Assembly (NCBI GenBank): GCA_964652025.1
Contig: CAZYZX010000012.1
Span: 62,001-126,000, forward strand
DNA: 64,000 bases
Direction: 5' to 3'
Origin: JAEXOD01 sp964652025
GTDB taxonomy: Bacteria; Bacteroidota; Ignavibacteria; Ignavibacteriales; Melioribacteraceae
In this document: positions 43,394 through 52,583 of the stretch, piece by piece
Layout of the letters: every line of letters begins with the position of its first letter
Numbering within the stretch: position 1 is the first letter of the stretch
Translations under genes and position numbers: made by a program
The notes under the pieces: generated by a model
What the model was told of the DNA's origin: nothing
Seen by the model: only the letters and a program-made list of their open reading frames with translations
Databases searched by the model: none

Positions 43394-45409
43394 TTATTTA
43401 CTTTTAATTGGTAATGTTATAGTAACTTTTGTGCCTACATTAACTTTACTTGATATATTAATTAAACCATCGTGTTCATAAATAATTCTTTGTGTTATGC
43501 TTAAGCCAATACCTGTTCCGCTTGCTTTTGTTGTGTAATATAGATTAAAAATTTTGTTCAATTTATCTTCTGCAATACCAATTCCGTTATCTTCTATTAC
43601 AATAATAACTTTATCATTTTCTACAGTAATATTAAAGCTTATAGTGCCATTTTCATTTGTAGCATCATAAGCATTTTGAAATAAATTTATTAAAGCTTGT
43701 AAAATTTTATTTTTATCCCAATAAACTGTGCAATTTCCATTTAAATTATGATTAAATGTAATATTTTTTTGTTCAAACATTCCCTTGTATTGATCTTTTA
43801 ACCTTAAATAAATTTCCTTAAGTTCAAATTCTTCTTTAACAATAGGTTCTGGTCTGGCAAACTTTAAAAAGTCTGATATTGTTTGGTTAATTCTTTTAAC
43901 TTCTTTAAAAATAAGTTTAGTTAGATTAAAATATTCCTCTTTGTTTTGTTGTGGCTCAAAATCTTTATTAAGCTGTTGTGCAATAGTGCCTATAGTATTA
44001 AGTGGGTTACGAATTTCGTGAGCAACACCACCAGCAAGCTCGCCCATTGCGCTAAGTTTATCTTTGCGGTTAATCCTTTCTTCTAACTGTTTCATTTCTG
44101 TTAAATCTGTAAAAACAAAAATGTAATTAGGGGAATTGTTTTCATCTAAAAAACTACTTAAAGAAATTTCAAAAATATAATTTTTATTGTTTTTTGTTAG
44201 CTCAATTTGTTTATTAAGCTCTTGAATATTTAGGTTGGATTGTTCTATACCTTGTATGTTAATAATATCAAATATATTTTTACCAATATCACTAAGTGGG
44301 TCAAAAACGTCTTCTGCTTTTTTGTTAACAGAAATAATATTAAATTTTGTGTCACAAACAACAATACCATCGTTAATGTTTTGTAATACTTTTTTAGAAT
44401 ATGTTTCGATTGAGCGATATTGTTTTTTAAGTAAGGAGTTATGTTGTGAAGTAAAAATAGTTGCAAGCAAAATAAATCCTAAAAGTATAATTATAGTACC
44501 GGAAATTATAAGGCGTGTAATAAATCTTTTATTAATTGCAGAAAAATCTTCAGCCGAGATGCCAATCCTAAGTAGTCCAATAATATTATTTTCTGGTTTA
44601 AAAACTTGAACAGCTTCAAAAACTTTTGTGGTATCTGTTTCAAGGATACGCCAATTAAAGTCTCTATTATTTAAGGCTTTTTTAAGGAAATCGGATTGGT
44701 CAATGTCTTCTAAACTTTGGATATTTCCACTTGCGGCAATAAAGCCATCTTCATCTTGTAAAACGGCGTAATTAATTTTAGAGCTATCAGTTAAGTTTTT
44801 AAGCAAAGCACCAAAGCCAAGTTTTCTTCTAAAATTAAGTATTTTATCGCCATCTAAAACTAAAACAATAGCGCCATCGTTATCAGTAGCTAAAGCCACA
44901 ATATATCTAAAGCCATTATTAAAACGCGCTTCTCGCAAACCAACAATTAAGGTATCTGTTAAGCCTTCAAATATAGGATAAAGCCTATTATAAATTTGAT
45001 TGCTGTTTTGTTCAAATCTGCTTTCTCTGTGGCTGCTGAAAATTTTAATACCTTTATTATTAAATATATTTATACGCAAAATGTCATTTTGTAATGCAAT
45101 TTTTTCTAACAAGACATTATTTACTTTCCCCTCGTTTAATAAAAGCTTAATTAAAACTGCATTGTTTAGTAGCCTAGTGGATAGTTGACTTTCTACTTCT
45201 CTACCAGTTATAAGGGCATTTTTTAAGGCTAAATCTGTAGTTTCTAATAGTGCATGGGTTTGGATGCGCATTAATTTAGTAAATTCTTTAGACCTTTGGT
45301 AATACTCGAATACCAAAGAAAGAATAATTAACCCCGATAAGGCAATAAAAATTAATATAAGGCTTATCGGTTGTATAGGGTAAATTTTTTCTTTAAGTTT
45401 TTTTACCAA
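43394..45409 (-). CDS. Membrane sensor histidine kinase
   Basis: A 671-residue kinase. Two membrane segments (about 15-35 and 303-325) enclose a periplasmic Cache-like sensor domain. A PAS domain (about 340-450), HisKA with the phospho-accepting His in GGVAHEIRNPLN, and an HATPase domain (QNAYDAT N-box; DNGIGIAEDKL; GTGIGLSI) follow. The start is TTG, three bases from the sufE stop; no in-frame ATG appears before residue 43. With the regulator downstream it forms an NtrB/NtrC-like pair whose ligand is unknown. Confidence 0.92.
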   Translation of the reverse strand: MVKKLKEKIYPIQPISLILIFIALSGLIILSLVFEYYQRSKEFTKLMRIQTHALLETTDLALKNALITGREVESQLSTRLLNNAVLIKLLLNEGKVNNVLLEKIALQNDILRINIFNNKGIKIFSSHRESRFEQNSNQIYNRLYPIFEGLTDTLIVGLREARFNNGFRYIVALATDNDGAIVLVLDGDKILNFRRKLGFGALLKNLTDSSKINYAVLQDEDGFIAASGNIQSLEDIDQSDFLKKALNNRDFNWRILETDTTKVFEAVQVFKPENNIIGLLRIGISAEDFSAINKRFITRLIISGTIIILLGFILLATIFTSQHNSLLKKQYRSIETYSKKVLQNINDGIVVCDTKFNIISVNKKAEDVFDPLSDIGKNIFDIINIQGIEQSNLNIQELNKQIELTKNNKNYIFEISLSSFLDENNSPNYIFVFTDLTEMKQLEERINRKDKLSAMGELAGGVAHEIRNPLNTIGTIAQQLNKDFEPQQNKEEYFNLTKLIFKEVKRINQTISDFLKFARPEPIVKEEFELKEIYLRLKDQYKGMFEQKNITFNHNLNGNCTVYWDKNKILQALINLFQNAYDATNENGTISFNITVENDKVIIVIEDNGIGIAEDKLNKIFNLYYTTKASGTGIGLSITQRIIYEHDGLINISSKVNVGTKVTITLPIKSK

Positions 45410-45411
45410 AT

Positions 45412-45849
45412 TTAATTTTTATTTTTAAGTTCGTTTATTTTTTTAAATGCTAATGCATAATTTAATATTTGTTTAAGCATTGCATGTAAACCATTTTTCC
45501 TTGTTGGGGATAGATGGTTATCTATGCCTAACTCCTTTAAATAATCTAAAGGTAAAGATAAAATTTCTTCGGGAGTACAATTGTTGTAAATATTAATTAA
45601 AATGGCAGCTAAACCTTTAACAATTGTAGCATCACTATCAGCTTTAAATTTTATTCTTCCTTCGTTAAACTCTGCATATAACCATACTTGGGATTGGCAT
45701 CCCTCTATTTTATATTTATCAGTTTTTATCTCGTTCTCAAGCTCTGGTAATCCTTTCCCCATAGCAATAATTACTTCGTATTTATGCTCCCAATCGTCAA
45801 TATCTTTAAATAGTTTTACTATCTTATCAACTTTTTCTTGAATAGTCAT
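45412..45849 (-). CDS. sufE: SufE family sulfur acceptor
   Basis: A 145-residue protein that accepts sulfane sulfur from the cysteine desulfurase SufS for iron-sulfur cluster assembly. The active Cys51 lies in IEGCQSQVW, and the C-terminal NGLHAMLKQI matches the family. No sufBCDS genes are nearby. It is followed by the histidine kinase gene after two bases, giving an unexpected sufE-kinase-regulator operon. CsdE is a close relative that could be confused with it. Confidence 0.9.
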   Translation of the reverse strand: MTIQEKVDKIVKLFKDIDDWEHKYEVIIAMGKGLPELENEIKTDKYKIEGCQSQVWLYAEFNEGRIKFKADSDATIVKGLAAILINIYNNCTPEEILSLPLDYLKELGIDNHLSPTRKNGLHAMLKQILNYALAFKKINELKNKN

Positions 45850-45939
45850 ATTACTAAATCCTATATTTTATGATTTAAATATAATTAAAATTAAACTTTT
45901 TTTCATAAGAACATGTTTTATTTTAAAAATTATATAAAT

Positions 45940-46524
45940 ATGAAAAAGCTTTTTATAATACTATTTTTAGGTTTAATAACTTTTGGTTGTAAAGAAACAT
46001 TACCCATAGTAGATGATTTTAGTAAGGAAAATTTTACGCTTTTAGACCAAGACAGTAATAAAGTAAGTTATCCAGCGTCGTTTAAGGGAGAAATAAACGT
46101 AGTTGGTTATATATTTACAAATTGCCCAGATATTTGTCCACTTACAACAAATAATATGATACAAATTAGCGATAAGCTAAAGGAAGCAGGTATAAAAGGG
46201 GTTAGATTTACGGCAATTAGTTTTGACCCTGAATACGACACACCATTTGTGCTTAGGCAGTATATGCGTGTTAGAGATATAACTGATAAAAATTGGACCT
46301 TTTTAACGGGTGAAAAAGCAGAAATAGAAAGACTTATGAAACGTGCAAGTGTTGTTTCTGCAGTTAGTGACTCCAGCACATTAAAAAGTGGTAAAAAAAT
46401 CTATTTTTACGTTCATACAGATAGAATATCACTATTTGATAAAGATTTTAAGTTAAGAAAAAATTATCCAGGTAGCACAATTAATATAGATGAAATTATT
46501 AACGATATAAAACAATTGAGGTAA
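45940..46524 (+). CDS. Sco1/SenC family copper chaperone lipoprotein
   Basis: A 194-residue lipoprotein (lipobox Cys17 in LITFGC) with a thioredoxin fold. Copper ligands are Cys62 and Cys66 in NCPDICP and a histidine in YFYVHTDR. Sco proteins deliver copper to the CuA centre or to cbb3-type oxidases. The start ATG at 45940 is chosen because it begins a proper signal peptide; an upstream ATG would add nine residues. It precedes the PCuAC chaperone gene by five bases. Confidence 0.9.
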   Translation: MKKLFIILFLGLITFGCKETLPIVDDFSKENFTLLDQDSNKVSYPASFKGEINVVGYIFTNCPDICPLTTNNMIQISDKLKEAGIKGVRFTAISFDPEYDTPFVLRQYMRVRDITDKNWTFLTGEKAEIERLMKRASVVSAVSDSSTLKSGKKIYFYVHTDRISLFDKDFKLRKNYPGSTINIDEIINDIKQLR

Positions 46525-46529
46525 AAATT

Positions 46530-46964
46530 ATGAAGAAACTATTTTTAATTTTAGTTTTAAGTGCATTAACAACTTTTGGTCAAAACCATAATAAAATTAA
46601 AATAATAGACCCGTGGATACGCAATGCAGATAAGGGGATGAACACGGGAATGTTTTTAAAAATAGAAAATTTAGACGCAAAAGATGACGAGCTAATAGGA
46701 GTAGAAAGCGATTTTGCAGAAGTTAATGAAATACACGAAGTATTTAAAAATGGCGATATGATGGGGATGCGCAAAATAGAAAAATTACCCATTAAAGGAA
46801 AATCTACGGTTGAGCTAAAGCCGCGTGACTACCATGTAATGTTTATTAAATTAACACAGAATTTAAAATTAGGCGATAAAAAAGAAGTTAAATTAAAATT
46901 TAAGAACGCGGGAACAATTAAAGTTAATGCTGTTGTAAAAGAAATGCCGCAAATGAAAAAATAA
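46530..46964 (+). CDS. Periplasmic copper chaperone PCu(A)C
   Basis: A 144-residue exported protein (signal peptide to about residue 18) of the PCuAC/DUF461 family. The copper motif of His and Met residues is visible: EIHEVFKNGDMMGMRKI, then a later YHVMFI, close to the canonical H-x10-M-x21-H-x-M. PCuAC works with Sco to load copper into terminal oxidases at low copper. It lies five bases after the Sco gene, so the two form a copper-delivery pair serving the cbb3 oxidase 5 kb away. Confidence 0.9.
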   Translation: MKKLFLILVLSALTTFGQNHNKIKIIDPWIRNADKGMNTGMFLKIENLDAKDDELIGVESDFAEVNEIHEVFKNGDMMGMRKIEKLPIKGKSTVELKPRDYHVMFIKLTQNLKLGDKKEVKLKFKNAGTIKVNAVVKEMPQMKK

Positions 46965-46988
46965 AAACAAAGCAGAAAGAAATTTAAT

Positions 46989-47939
46989 ATGAAAATAGGA
47001 ATAGTTGGAAGTGGAATGGTTGGGGCAACAGCTGCTTATGCAATAGTAATGAGGAAAGCAGCAGGAGAAATAGTACTAATAGATGCAAACAAAGAGCGAG
47101 CGATTGCTGAAGCTGCAGATATTATGCATGCGGTTCCATTTAGCCACGAAACAGATGTTTATGCCGGTAGCTACCAAGATTTAGCCGATAGCAAGATTAT
47201 TGTAATAGCTGCTGGTGCAAGCCAAAAACCGGGTGAAACGAGACTATCCTTAATGGAAAGAAATATAAAAATTTTAGATGGTATTCTTTCCCAAACTTCT
47301 GCAGCTGCCCCAAATGCAGTTTATTTAGTTGCCACAAACCCTGTTGATATTATTACCCACATGTGTGTGGTATTAGGAGAAAAATATGGTATACCTAAAA
47401 ATAAAATTATTGGCACCGGTACCACTTTAGATACCGCACGCTTTAGAGTTTTACTGGGTAAATATTTAGGTGTAGATAGTGCAAACGTTCATGGCTACGT
47501 TGTTGGCGAGCATGGTGATAGCGAAGTATTAACTTGGAGTAATGTTGATATTGGCGGAGTAAAATTAGAAGATTTTATTGCATTTAGAGGGATTGAATTT
47601 AACGAACAAATTAAAAATAGTATAGATAGCGATGTAAGAAATGCAGCTTATAAAATTATTTCTGGTAAAGGTTCTACTTATTATGGCATAGGTGCTGCAA
47701 TAGCAAAAATTGTAGATGTTATTAATAGAGATAATCGCGCAGTTTTAACAGTAAGCTCGTTTAATAATGATGTAGAAGGTGTTAAAGATTTGGCTATTGC
47801 TCTGCCTCATCTTGTTGGTGGCGATGGGATTTTAGCTGCTTTGCCCTTAAACTTAAATGTTAAAGAAAAAATGCTGCTTAAAAAAAGTGCAGAAATAATT
47901 AAAGAAAAGATTTTAGAATATATGGGTAAATCTCTTTAA
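46989..47939 (+). CDS. ldh: L-lactate dehydrogenase
   Basis: A 316-residue NAD-dependent 2-hydroxyacid dehydrogenase. It has the glycine loop GSGMVG, Asp32 for NAD over NADP, and catalytic His175 in GEHGDSE. Substrate discrimination points to lactate: the specificity-loop residue is Gln79 (GASQKPGETR), as in lactate dehydrogenases, whereas malate dehydrogenases have Arg. Fermentative re-oxidation of NADH is the expected role. It starts 24 bases after the PCuAC gene, with AGAAAG at the ribosome site. Confidence 0.88.
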   Translation: MKIGIVGSGMVGATAAYAIVMRKAAGEIVLIDANKERAIAEAADIMHAVPFSHETDVYAGSYQDLADSKIIVIAAGASQKPGETRLSLMERNIKILDGILSQTSAAAPNAVYLVATNPVDIITHMCVVLGEKYGIPKNKIIGTGTTLDTARFRVLLGKYLGVDSANVHGYVVGEHGDSEVLTWSNVDIGGVKLEDFIAFRGIEFNEQIKNSIDSDVRNAAYKIISGKGSTYYGIGAAIAKIVDVINRDNRAVLTVSSFNNDVEGVKDLAIALPHLVGGDGILAALPLNLNVKEKMLLKKSAEIIKEKILEYMGKSL

Positions 47940-48084
47940 TTATATCAAAGGAAAGATTTTTCCACTTATTTCAATTTTTCACTTCTTAATACAATAATAT
48001 ATTTTTTTTATCTATTTGATTTTATTCCAATATTCATTTAATTTAAAGTTCTAAATATTTTATACTTATAAACAGGTAATTTTT

Positions 48085-49137
48085 TTGGAAAATAGTAAAA
48101 AAAATAACGATATGCCAAAAGTAATAAAAACCCGTAAATTTTATTACAGAAACAAAAAGAAAGCAAGCGGCGATAAAAATTCATATAATAACGAAAAGCA
48201 AGAGCGTTATAAAATTTCCATAATAGTTCCTTTGTATAACGAAGAGGAATCATTACAGCCTTTATACGAAAAAATTATGGAAGTTTTTGACGAGATGGGA
48301 AATCCTGACTATGAATTAATTTTTGTAGATGATGGAAGTACGGATAACTCCTTAAACATTATTAAAGAACTAAGTGAGAAAGATAACAACGTTAAATATA
48401 TTAGTTTTAGAAAAAATTACGGAAAAAGTGCTGCTTTATCGCTTGGCTTTAGCAATGCAACAGGAAAAATAGTTATAACAATGGATGCAGATTTACAAGA
48501 TGACCCTGCGGAAATACCAAATTTAATTGCTAAAATAAATGAAGGCTACGACTTAGTAAGCGGTTGGAAAAAGAAAAGATATGACCCATTTATTAAAAAA
48601 TATTCCTCGCGCTTATTTAATTATATTACGGGTTTAATGAGTGGAATAAAACTACACGATTTTAATTGTGGACTTAAAGCATATAGAGCAGAGGTTGTAA
48701 AAAGCATAAAGGTATATGGTGAAATGCATCGCTATTTACCTGTTTTAGCAAGATGGCAAGGATTTACAGTTAGTGAAATTCCTGTTAAACACCATGCGCG
48801 TAAATATGGCAAAACCAAGTTTGGTGTTTCTAGGTTCTTTAAAGGTTTTGTAGATTTAATTACTGTAATGTTTACAACCCGCTACACTAAACGTCCAATG
48901 CATTTATTTGGATTTTTAGGTGCCTTATCCTTCTTTATAGGATTTTTAATTAGCTTATATTTATCTTACGAGTGGTATTTTCATAAAGTAGCTTTAAGTA
49001 ACCGTCCGCTTTTATTTTTAGGTATGTTGCTTATAATTGTTGGTATACAATTTTTTTCTACTGGGTTATTAGGAGAGTTTATGGTACATACTAATTTTGA
49101 TGAAAAAGAATATAATATAAAATCTAAAAAAGTTTAA
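48085..49137 (+). CDS. Family 2 glycosyltransferase with C-terminal membrane segments (GtrB/DPM1-like)
   Basis: A 350-residue enzyme that transfers a sugar, typically to undecaprenyl phosphate. The GT-A domain shows IIVPLYNEEESL, FVDDGSTDNS and DADLQDDP, and two membrane segments close the protein (about 270-325). The start is TTG at 48085, with AGG nine bases upstream; an ATG at codon 10 is an alternative. It leads a three-gene glycosyltransferase operon with 6-base spacing to the next gene. Confidence 0.87.
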   Translation: MENSKKNNDMPKVIKTRKFYYRNKKKASGDKNSYNNEKQERYKISIIVPLYNEEESLQPLYEKIMEVFDEMGNPDYELIFVDDGSTDNSLNIIKELSEKDNNVKYISFRKNYGKSAALSLGFSNATGKIVITMDADLQDDPAEIPNLIAKINEGYDLVSGWKKKRYDPFIKKYSSRLFNYITGLMSGIKLHDFNCGLKAYRAEVVKSIKVYGEMHRYLPVLARWQGFTVSEIPVKHHARKYGKTKFGVSRFFKGFVDLITVMFTTRYTKRPMHLFGFLGALSFFIGFLISLYLSYEWYFHKVALSNRPLLFLGMLLIIVGIQFFSTGLLGEFMVHTNFDEKEYNIKSKKV

Positions 49138-49143
49138 AAGTTT

Positions 49144-50235
49144 ATGATTTCTATTGATAAGGTTAAGTTCGATTGTAGTTACTTTAGGGGGGATATTCCT
49201 TGCAAACCACATAAAAATTATAATGTTAAATGCGAAGATGAACAGGGGAATGTTTGCAAATATTATGAAAAAAGTGAAGCTAAGATTTTAATTATTAAAT
49301 TAGGTGCAATTGGGGATGTAATAAGAACCACACCTTTAATTTATCCGCTAAAGGAAAAATTTAAAAATGGTAAAATATATTGGTTAACATTAACACCAGA
49401 AGTTATACCAAATAGTGTAGACTACGTATTAAAATACGATTTTGATACTATTACTTTATTACAGCATATTGAATTTGATTTTGCTATAAATTTAGATAAA
49501 GATAAAGAGGCTTGCGCATTATTAAACAGTGTTAATAGCAAAGTTAAAAAGGGTTTTATTTTAAAAAATGGTTTTGTTGCCCCAGCGGATAAAGATGCGG
49601 AACATAAGTTTTTAACCGGAATATTTGATGACTTAAATAAGCAAAATACTAAACATTACTTAGAAGAGATTTTTGAAATATGCGGATTTAAGTATAATGA
49701 AGAAAAATATATATTGAACGTAGATAAAGAATATGATAAAAATTGGGATATAGATTTTAGTAAAAAAATAATTGGATTAAATACAGGTTGTGGTGGCAGA
49801 TGGAGTAGCCGCTTATGGAAAACTGAATATTGGATTGAATTAGCTAAAAATCTTTTAGCCAATAATTACGAAGTTATTGTTTTGGGTGGCGAGCAAGAAG
49901 ACGAAAAAAATAAAGAAATTGCTAAATTATCTGGCGCAAAATATTTTGGTTATTTCCCACTTAAAACATTTATTAATTTGGTTGATAAATGCAATTTGGT
50001 TGTTACTTCTGTTACTATGACTATGCATATTACTTTAGCATTAAATAAAAAAATTGTACTTTTTAATAACATATTTAATAAAAACGAGTTTTATTTATTT
50101 AATTTAGGTGAAATAATAGAGCCTGAAAAAGAGTGTAAATGTTTTTATAGTGGTAAATGTAAAAACGAGGAATATTTTTGCATGGATACTATTACACCAA
50201 ACAAAGTATTTTTAACCATTTCTAACTTATTATGA
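49144..50235 (+). CDS. Family 9 glycosyltransferase (heptosyltransferase-like) with Cys clusters
   Basis: A 363-residue GT-B glycosyltransferase related to ADP-heptose:LPS heptosyltransferases, with LIIKLGAIGDVIRTTPL near residue 49. Before the catalytic domain lies a short module with Cys11, Cys20, His23, Cys30 and Cys38, and near the C terminus another set (ECKC, GKCKN, YFCMD). Such paired cysteine modules are seen in one branch of GT9 proteins and may bind a metal. The gene overlaps the next by four bases (ATGA). The acceptor is probably a lipopolysaccharide-type glycan. Confidence 0.8.
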   Translation: MISIDKVKFDCSYFRGDIPCKPHKNYNVKCEDEQGNVCKYYEKSEAKILIIKLGAIGDVIRTTPLIYPLKEKFKNGKIYWLTLTPEVIPNSVDYVLKYDFDTITLLQHIEFDFAINLDKDKEACALLNSVNSKVKKGFILKNGFVAPADKDAEHKFLTGIFDDLNKQNTKHYLEEIFEICGFKYNEEKYILNVDKEYDKNWDIDFSKKIIGLNTGCGGRWSSRLWKTEYWIELAKNLLANNYEVIVLGGEQEDEKNKEIAKLSGAKYFGYFPLKTFINLVDKCNLVVTSVTMTMHITLALNKKIVLFNNIFNKNEFYLFNLGEIIEPEKECKCFYSGKCKNEEYFCMDTITPNKVFLTISNLL

Positions 50236-51350
50236 AAATAATAATCTTTTCTACTGCTTATCCACTGCGTGGGGGAATAGCACATTTTAATGGACTTTTA
50301 TATAAAACCTTAATTAAACAGCACGATGTTAAAGTTATAACCTTTAAACGCCAATATCCATCATTATTATTCCCCGGTAAAACGCAATTAGAAAGTGGTG
50401 ACACAACAGAAAAAATACCCACATTAGTTATTGCAGATTCAATAAATCCTTTAAATTGGATTAAAGTGGGGAATATTATAAAAGAAGAGAAGCCCGATTT
50501 AATAATCTATAAATATTGGATGCCTTTTTTTGCACCTTGCTTTGGTACTGTGTTAAAAATTGCTAAAAAAAATAAACATACTAAAGCAATGGTAATTTGT
50601 GATAATGTTATTCCTCACGAAAAACGACCGGGTGATATTACATTAACAAAGTGGTTTTTTAATAGTGTGGATTATTTTGTAACAATGTCTAAATCTGTTT
50701 TAAATGATTTACATAAAGTAAAACCTAATGCAAAAAGTATCCTTTCTTTTCATCCGGTTTATAGCAACTTTGGGGAAATAATAAATAAAGATGTTGCCAA
50801 AAAAAAGCTTGATATTACCACAGATAAAGTTTTATTATTTTTTGGTTTTATACGAGATTATAAAGGCTTAGATACACTTATTGAAGCTGTTAATTTAATA
50901 AAAGATATTTTAAACTTTACCCTAATTGTTGCAGGAGAGTTTTATACAGATAAACAAAAGTATTTAGACTTAATAGATAAATACGCATTGTGGAATAAAA
51001 TAAAACTTTATAGCGATTTTATTCCAACTGAAGATGTTAAATATTATTTTTGCGCTGCAGATGTTGCGGTGCTGCCATATAAAGATGCAACACAAAGCGG
51101 AATAATACAAATAGCCAATAATTTTAATAAACCAATAATTGCCACTAATGTTGGTGGATTAGGAGAAGTTATTCACAATGGGGTAAATGGTTATTTGTGT
51201 GAACCAAATAATCCAAAGCAGATTGCAGAAGCAATAATAAAATTTTATAGCGAAGAGAAAGAAAACGAGTTTACAGAAAAAATAAAAGCAGAAAAAGAAA
51301 AATACAGTTGGGATAATTTTGTAAAACAGATAATGGAATTTATAGAGTAA
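50232..51350 (+). CDS. Family 4 glycosyltransferase
   Basis: A 372-residue GT-B retaining glycosyltransferase. The donor-binding region at the C-terminal half reads VAVLPYKDATQSGIIQIA followed by GGLGEVI, with the conserved glutamate-type site in this stretch; the N-terminal half opens STAYPLRGGIAHFN. It is translationally coupled to the GT9 gene (ATGA overlap) and ends four bases before the convergent symporter gene. The sugar is not determinable. It likely adds a residue to the same glycan as its two upstream partners. Confidence 0.87.
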   Translation: MKIIIFSTAYPLRGGIAHFNGLLYKTLIKQHDVKVITFKRQYPSLLFPGKTQLESGDTTEKIPTLVIADSINPLNWIKVGNIIKEEKPDLIIYKYWMPFFAPCFGTVLKIAKKNKHTKAMVICDNVIPHEKRPGDITLTKWFFNSVDYFVTMSKSVLNDLHKVKPNAKSILSFHPVYSNFGEIINKDVAKKKLDITTDKVLLFFGFIRDYKGLDTLIEAVNLIKDILNFTLIVAGEFYTDKQKYLDLIDKYALWNKIKLYSDFIPTEDVKYYFCAADVAVLPYKDATQSGIIQIANNFNKPIIATNVGGLGEVIHNGVNGYLCEPNNPKQIAEAIIKFYSEEKENEFTEKIKAEKEKYSWDNFVKQIMEFIE

Positions 51351-51354
51351 ATCC

Positions 51355-52578
51355 TTATTTTATATTTAACTGCTCACCTTCGGAAGATGCAATAATAACA
51401 GCACCACAAGTATCACTAAAAACATTAACCACAGTTCGGCTCATATCTAAAACTCTATCTACTGCAAGTATTAAACCAATTCCTTCCAAAGGTAACCCAA
51501 CAGCACTTAAAACAATAGACATCATAACCAAGCCCGCCATTGGTATACCAGCGGCACCAATAGAAGCTAATAAAGCAGTAAAAACAACAATAATTTGCTC
51601 AGTAAAACCTAACTGTATATTATAAGCTTGTGCTATAAACATAGCAGCTACACACTCGTAAAGGGCAGTGCCATCCATATTTATTGTTGCCCCAAGTGGC
51701 AAGGTAAATGAAGATATTTTATTAGATACACCAATTTTATGTTCTACAGTTTCTATTGTTAAGGGTAAGGTAGCATTAGATGAAGATGTGGAAAACGCCG
51801 TTAATATTACTTCTCGCATTGCAGTAAAATGTTTAAATGGACTTACTTTACCAAATATTATTAATAATAAGGGCAATGTTAAAAATAGGTGAAAAAGCAA
51901 TGCAGTTAATACAGTTAACATATAAACGCTAAGACTACCCATAACGGTAAAAAATTTATCTTGTGCAAATTGTTGAACAGTTAATTTTGCTATAATACCA
52001 AATACACCTATTGGGGTAAATTTTATTATAAACATTGTTAATTTCATCATTACATCAAAAAAATGGTTAAAAAGATCTGTTAAAAATACTTTCCCCTTTG
52101 GCTCTAATTTGGTAATAAAATAGCCAAATAAAAGCGCAAAAAATATAATGGAAAGCATTTCGCCATCTGCAAGTGCTTTAATTATATTTGCGGGGATAAT
52201 ATTAAGTAGCGTATCTTTAAATGAAACGGTTTTAATACCCAAATTACTAATATCTTTCTTAAATCCTAAATCTATGCCAATACCAGGTTTAATAATGTTT
52301 ACAAAAAATAGACCGGTTAAAATTGCTAATAAACTTGTAGAGATGTAGTAAACTACAGTTTTAAGCCCCAGTCTACCTAAATTTCCACCACCAGATATGT
52401 TTGTTACGCCAGAAACTATGGACGCAAAAACTAAAGGTACAATTAGCATTTTTAATGCGCGTAAAAATAGGTCTCCAAGTGCACCTATATATTCAATTGT
52501 ATTTGGAAGTAATAAACCCCATATGATGCCAAAAATTATAGCAAAAAGTATTTGGTAATGTAAAGCAATTTTTTTCAT
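51355..52578 (-). CDS. Dicarboxylate/amino acid:cation symporter (DAACS, GltP-like)
   Basis: A 407-residue transporter with eight membrane segments and two re-entrant loops. It carries the serine-rich loop STSSSNATLP, the sodium/proton-site motif ATINMDGTALYE and AGIPMAGLVMM, all typical of the glutamate/aspartate/C4-dicarboxylate symporter family. Whether it moves glutamate, aspartate or dicarboxylates cannot be decided. It starts five bases after the hemW stop on the same strand. Confidence 0.92.
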   Translation of the reverse strand: MKKIALHYQILFAIIFGIIWGLLLPNTIEYIGALGDLFLRALKMLIVPLVFASIVSGVTNISGGGNLGRLGLKTVVYYISTSLLAILTGLFFVNIIKPGIGIDLGFKKDISNLGIKTVSFKDTLLNIIPANIIKALADGEMLSIIFFALLFGYFITKLEPKGKVFLTDLFNHFFDVMMKLTMFIIKFTPIGVFGIIAKLTVQQFAQDKFFTVMGSLSVYMLTVLTALLFHLFLTLPLLLIIFGKVSPFKHFTAMREVILTAFSTSSSNATLPLTIETVEHKIGVSNKISSFTLPLGATINMDGTALYECVAAMFIAQAYNIQLGFTEQIIVVFTALLASIGAAGIPMAGLVMMSIVLSAVGLPLEGIGLILAVDRVLDMSRTVVNVFSDTCGAVIIASSEGEQLNIK

Positions 52579-52583
52579 AATAA

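Noticed and set aside
46989..47939. Malate dehydrogenase
   Set aside because: The specificity-loop residue is Gln79 rather than Arg, which marks lactate dehydrogenase.
47940..48084. Terminator or small RNA in the gap after ldh
   Set aside because: Only a weak five-base pairing (GGAAA/TTTCC) is present in AT-rich sequence; nothing firm can be called.
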